From Knoellia flava TL1 (GTDB lineage Bacteria > Actinomycetota > Actinomycetes > Actinomycetales > Dermatophilaceae), in assembly GCF_000768675.1 (NCBI RefSeq), contig NZ_AVPI01000008.1, positions 23,603 through 87,602 on the forward strand: 64,000 bases of DNA, given 5' to 3'. A model generated the notes under the pieces. The model was not told the DNA's origin and ran no database searches. It saw nothing but the letters and a program-made list of their open reading frames with translations. Shown one piece after another: positions 60,666-64,000 of the stretch. Made by a program: the position numbers and the translations under genes. Each line of letters opens with the position of its first letter. Within the stretch, counting starts at the first letter, position 1.

Positions 60666-61865
60666 TCAGTCGAGGATCGCGTCGACGAAGCCCTCGGGGT
60701 CGAACGGCGCGAGGTCGTCGGGACCCTCGCCGAGGCCGATGAGCTTGACGGGCACGCCCAGCTTGCGCTGGACGGCGACGACGATGCCGCCCTTGGCGGT
60801 GCCGTCGAGCTTGGTGAGGACGATGCCGGTGATGCCGACGACCTCGCTGAAGACCTCGGCCTGGCGCAGGCCGTTCTGGCCGGTCGTCGCGTCGAGGACG
60901 AGGAGGACCTCGTCGATGGGGCTCTGCTTCTCGATGACCCGCTTGACCTTGCCGAGCTCGTCCATGAGCCCGACCTTGTTGTGCAGGCGTCCGGCGGTGT
61001 CGACGATGACGACGTCGGCCTCCATCTCGGCGGCGCCCTTGACGGCGTCGAAGGCGACGGCCGCGGGGTCGGCGCCCTCGCGGTCGGAGCGGACCGTCGG
61101 CACGCCGACGCGCTCGCCCCACGTCTGGAGCTGGTCCGCGGCCGCGGCCCGGAAGGTGTCGGCGGCGCCGAGGACGACGTCCTTGTCCTCGGCGACGAGC
61201 ACGCGGGCGAGCTTGCCGACCGTCGTCGTCTTGCCGGTGCCGTTGACCCCGACGACGAGGACGACGGCGGGGCGGCCGTCGACGCGCGACGAGGCGACGG
61301 TGCGGTCCATCGACGGGTCGACGAGCGCGACGAGCTCCTCGCGCAGCCAGCCGCGGACGGCAGCCTCGTCGGCGTTGCCGGCCACCTTGACCCTGGTGCG
61401 CAGCGAGTCGACGAGCTCGGTCGTGGCCTCGACGCCGAGGTCGGCGGTGAGCAGGGTGTCCTCGACGTCCTCCCACGCCTGCTCGTCGAGGTCGCCGCGC
61501 GAGAGCAGGGCGAGCAGGCCCTGCCCGAGGGCGGAGTTCGACCGGGCGAGCCGGGCGCGCAGCCGCTGGAGCCTGGTCTGCGGTGCCTCCGGGCGCTCGA
61601 CCTCAGGGACCGTGACCGGCGGCAGGGTCTCCTCGACCGTGTCGTCGGTCGGCGCCGGCAGCGTGTCGACCGGGCTCCTGGTGTCACGTTCGACCCGCTC
61701 GTCCGTGCCGGCGCGGGGCGGTGCGGGCGCGGTCGGCTGCTCGCGCGGCAGCTCCTTGGTCGCCCCGCCCCTCCCGCGAAGGAAGGTGGCGGCGAGCCCG
61801 CCGAGGACGACCAGCAGGCCGATCGCGACGGCGAGGAATTCCCAGAAGGTGTCGATGGCACTCAC
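60666..61865 (-). CDS. ftsY: Signal recognition particle receptor FtsY
   Basis: A 399-residue GTPase, receptor for Ffh at the membrane. A hydrophobic N-terminal helix (WEFLAVAIGLLVVLGGLAAT) anchors it, followed by an acidic linker. The G motifs GVNGTGKTTTVGKLA, DTAGRLHNK and TKLDGTAKGG are clear. GTG at 61865 has AGGA upstream. Overlapping frames on the other strand are shadows. Confidence 0.96.
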   Translation of the reverse strand: MSAIDTFWEFLAVAIGLLVVLGGLAATFLRGRGGATKELPREQPTAPAPPRAGTDERVERDTRSPVDTLPAPTDDTVEETLPPVTVPEVERPEAPQTRLQRLRARLARSNSALGQGLLALLSRGDLDEQAWEDVEDTLLTADLGVEATTELVDSLRTRVKVAGNADEAAVRGWLREELVALVDPSMDRTVASSRVDGRPAVVLVVGVNGTGKTTTVGKLARVLVAEDKDVVLGAADTFRAAAADQLQTWGERVGVPTVRSDREGADPAAVAFDAVKGAAEMEADVVIVDTAGRLHNKVGLMDELGKVKRVIEKQSPIDEVLLVLDATTGQNGLRQAEVFSEVVGITGIVLTKLDGTAKGGIVVAVQRKLGVPVKLIGLGEGPDDLAPFDPEGFVDAILD

Positions 61866-61887
61866 GTCGCCATCCTCGCACCCGGGC

Positions 61888-63849
61888 TCAGAAGATGCGG
61901 ACCCGCTCGTCCTCCGGGACCCACAGGCCGTCACCCGGCTGGACGTCGAACGCCTCGTGGAACTCGACGAGGTTGCGCACCGCGTTGGCGCGCAGGTCCA
62001 TGGGCGCGTGCGGGTCGATCGCGAGCAGCCTCACGGCCTCGGCCTCGCGCGCCATGCCGCACCACACCTGGGCCCACCCGAAGAAGAACCGCTGGTCGCC
62101 GGTGAGGTCGTCGAGGACCGGCGCCTCGCTCCCCTCGGTCGAGATCCGGTATGCCGCGTGCCCGATCGTGAGCCCGCCGAGGTCGCCGATGTTCTCACCG
62201 ACCGTGAGCGCGCCGTTGACCTTGTGGCCGGGGGCGTCCCGGGACTCGAGCTCGTCGAACTGCGCGATGAGCCGCTGGGCGCGGCCGTCGAAGTTCGCGC
62301 GGTCGCTGTCGGTCCACCAGTTGCGCAGGTTGCCGTCGCCGTCGTACTGCGACCCCTGGTCGTCGAAGCCGTGGCCGATCTCGTGACCGATGACCGCGCC
62401 GATGCCGCCGTAGTTGACCGCGTCGTCCGCCTCGACGTCGAAGAAGGGTGGCTGGAGGATGGCCGCCGGGAAGACGATCTCGTTGAGCCCGGGGTTGTAG
62501 TAGGCGTTGACCGTCTGCGGCGTCATGAACCACTCGTCGCGGTCGACCGGTCCGCCGAGCTTGGCGAGGTTGCGGTCGACCTCGAAGGCCGAGGCGCGCG
62601 CGACGTTGCCGACGAGGTCAGTGGCGTCGACCTCGAGCGTGGAGTAGTCGCGCCATTTCTCGGGGTAGCCGATCTTGGGTGTGAACGACTCGAGCTTGGC
62701 CAGCGCCTCGCGGCGGGTCTCCAGACCCATCCATTCGAGGCCGAGGAAGTCGCGGCGGAAGGCCTCGACGAGGTTGTCGACGAGCTCGACCATCCGCTCC
62801 TTCGCGTGCGGCGGGAAGTGCTGCTCGACATAGAGCTGGCCGACGGCCTCACCGAGGGCGTCCTCGACGAGACCGACGCCACGCTTCCAGCGGTCACGGA
62901 TCTGCGGGACGCCCGAGAGGGTGCGCCCGTAGAAGTCGAAGTTCTCCGCGACGACGGCGTCGGCGAGGTAGGCAGCGAGCGCGTGGACCACCCGCCAGCG
63001 CAGCCAGTCCTGCCAGACGGCGACGTCGACCTCGGCGAGCGCGGCCGCGATCGACCGGAGGTGGTCGGGCTGGCGGGCGATGACCTGGTCGAACGCCCCC
63101 TCGGGCGCTTGCGCGCCCACGAGGTATGCCGTCCAGTCGACTCCCGGCGTGAGCTCCTCGAGCTCCTGCCGGTCGACGAGCGTGTAGGTCTTGACGGCGT
63201 CGCGGTTGGCGACCTGGTCCCAGTGGGAGGCCGCGATCCGGGTCTCGAGGTCGACGATCCGCTCGGCGGCCGCGGCGCCCTCGTCACCGGCATACACGCC
63301 GGTGAGGGTGAGCATGCGCGCGACGTGACCGGGGTAGGCCGCGCGGATGGTGGCGTGCTGCGGGTCGCGGTAGTAGGCCTCGTCGGGCAGGCCGATGCCG
63401 GCCTGCTCGAGGTAGACGACGTAGCGGGTCGAGTCGCGGTCGTCGGTGTTGACGATGGGGTGGAAGAGCCCGTCGACCCCCGCACGCAGGAAGCGGCCGA
63501 GCGCGGACATGACGTCGCTCGGGGTCGACACCTCGTCGATGACGGAGAACAGCGGAGCGAGCGGCGTCGCGCCGAGCTCCTCGATCCGCGCCTCGTCCAT
63601 GAAGGAGGTGTAGAGGTCGCCGACCTTGCGGGCGACGGTGCCGGCCTCGGGCTCGCCCTCGGCCACGCCGGTGATGATGTCGCGGACCTGCTCCTCGGCG
63701 TTCTCACGCAGGCGGTCGAAGCTGCCGTAGCGACCCCGGTCGGCCGGCATCTCGGTGCGGGCGACCCAGCCACCGTTGACGTGACCGAAGAGGTCGTCCT
63801 GGGGCCGGACCGCGGCGTCGCCGGCGGACCGGTCGATCCCCGACCGCAT
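61888..63849 (-). CDS. M13-family (neprilysin-like) metallopeptidase
   Basis: A 653-residue zinc endopeptidase. The zinc motif HEIGH is at 489-493 (VIGHEIGHGFDDQGSQYD); the third ligand Glu552 is in GENIGDLGG, His614 in HAPMDLRANA, and VNAYYNPGLNEIVFPAAIL is the substrate-binding box. Actinobacterial PepO/Zmp-type proteins often lack a signal peptide, as here, so it may be cytoplasmic or leave by another way. It overlaps the upstream gene by TGATG. Confidence 0.93.
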   Translation of the reverse strand: MRSGIDRSAGDAAVRPQDDLFGHVNGGWVARTEMPADRGRYGSFDRLRENAEEQVRDIITGVAEGEPEAGTVARKVGDLYTSFMDEARIEELGATPLAPLFSVIDEVSTPSDVMSALGRFLRAGVDGLFHPIVNTDDRDSTRYVVYLEQAGIGLPDEAYYRDPQHATIRAAYPGHVARMLTLTGVYAGDEGAAAAERIVDLETRIAASHWDQVANRDAVKTYTLVDRQELEELTPGVDWTAYLVGAQAPEGAFDQVIARQPDHLRSIAAALAEVDVAVWQDWLRWRVVHALAAYLADAVVAENFDFYGRTLSGVPQIRDRWKRGVGLVEDALGEAVGQLYVEQHFPPHAKERMVELVDNLVEAFRRDFLGLEWMGLETRREALAKLESFTPKIGYPEKWRDYSTLEVDATDLVGNVARASAFEVDRNLAKLGGPVDRDEWFMTPQTVNAYYNPGLNEIVFPAAILQPPFFDVEADDAVNYGGIGAVIGHEIGHGFDDQGSQYDGDGNLRNWWTDSDRANFDGRAQRLIAQFDELESRDAPGHKVNGALTVGENIGDLGGLTIGHAAYRISTEGSEAPVLDDLTGDQRFFFGWAQVWCGMAREAEAVRLLAIDPHAPMDLRANAVRNLVEFHEAFDVQPGDGLWVPEDERVRIF

Positions 63850-64000
63850 CAGGAGCGCGCGCCGGCGTCGGCCGGGGTCGTCGCAGCGGCCGGGCCGGTC
63901 GCGTCGGCGTGCTCGTCGCAGGCGGCCCCGTCGGCCGTCGACGCGCTGGCGCCCTCGGCGGGGGCCTCCTCGTCGTCGTCGCGCTCGAGGCGCTGGCGGG
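63849..64000 (-). CDS. C-terminal end of an unidentified gene (cut by window edge)
   Basis: Only about 50 codons are visible: RQRLERDDDEEAPAEGASAS and a tail ending ATTPADAGARS. The composition (Ala, Asp, Glu) is of a disordered tail and gives no family. Its stop overlaps the peptidase start by one base, so it belongs to the same operon. Confidence 0.55.
   Translation of the reverse strand, partial: RQRLERDDDEEAPAEGASASTADGAACDEHADATGPAAATTPADAGARS

Overview
The window is about 64 kb of very GC-rich DNA with the core gene order of an actinobacterium. Reading the minus strand from high to low coordinates, the order pepO - ftsY - amtB/glnK/glnD - ffh - rpsP/khpA/rimM/trmD - rplS/lepB/rnhB - DUF2469 - yraN - comM - dprA - xerC - rpsB/tsf - pyrH/frr - cdsA - rlmN - dxr/rip1/ispG/GNAT parallels the Rv2921c-Rv2867c stretch of Mycobacterium. 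Many GTG starts, 1- or 4-base start/stop overlaps, a C-terminally extended S16 protein and a mycothiol-type DinB protein fit Actinomycetota. The Micrococcales (Intrasporangiaceae-like) are my best guess; this is an inference from style and gene content, with no marker gene to prove it.

Layout. 1-3.4 kb is accessory: an Rv0909-type antitoxin, a broken secreted-protein gene, an endonuclease-like gene flanked by a 17-bp direct repeat, and a membrane protein. 3.4-8.7 kb holds isoprenoid enzymes ispG and dxr around the site-2 protease rip1. 8.7-18.7 kb is mostly accessory: a barnase/barstar-like pair, a two-component system, an ABC exporter, succinate-semialdehyde dehydrogenase, a LOG protein and a copper monooxygenase lipoprotein. 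18.8-25.1 kb is the rlmN-cdsA-frr-pyrH-tsf-rpsB translation and lipid block. 25.5-31.8 kb is accessory metabolism (MFS, AlkD, aminotransferase, SDR, flavin monooxygenase, M23). 31.8-40.7 kb runs from DUF3152 and xerC through dprA/comM to rnhB, two lepB paralogues and rplS. 40.8-45.3 kb has a FetB-like permease, two paralogous small membrane proteins and a 784-residue secreted coiled coil. 45.6-48.2 kb is trmD-rimM-khpA-rpsP. 48.4-52.2 kb has a zinc-ribbon SDR, a TSUP exporter and an amidohydrolase. 52.4-63.8 kb is ffh, glnD-glnK-amtB, ftsY and an M13 peptidase.

The strongest unexplained signal is a short word, GGCATAC/GTATGCC, present about 55 times by eye when base composition predicts roughly six. 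A subset carries a longer consensus, GCGRACGGCATAC. It sits in genes (where it brings in TAT and GCA codons, which I expect to be rare at this GC content) and between genes, where facing copies form hairpins at gene ends. This is how uptake signal sequences behave in Neisseria and Pasteurellaceae, and dprA and comM lie in the window, but that link is only a hypothesis. Other points of interest are a signal-peptidase paralogue lacking both catalytic residues beside an intact lepB, a TrmD-acetyltransferase fusion, several long and nearly perfect inverted repeats at gene ends, and a repeat element that gives two unrelated genes the same last four codons. I saw no tRNA, rRNA, CRISPR array, prophage or insertion sequence.
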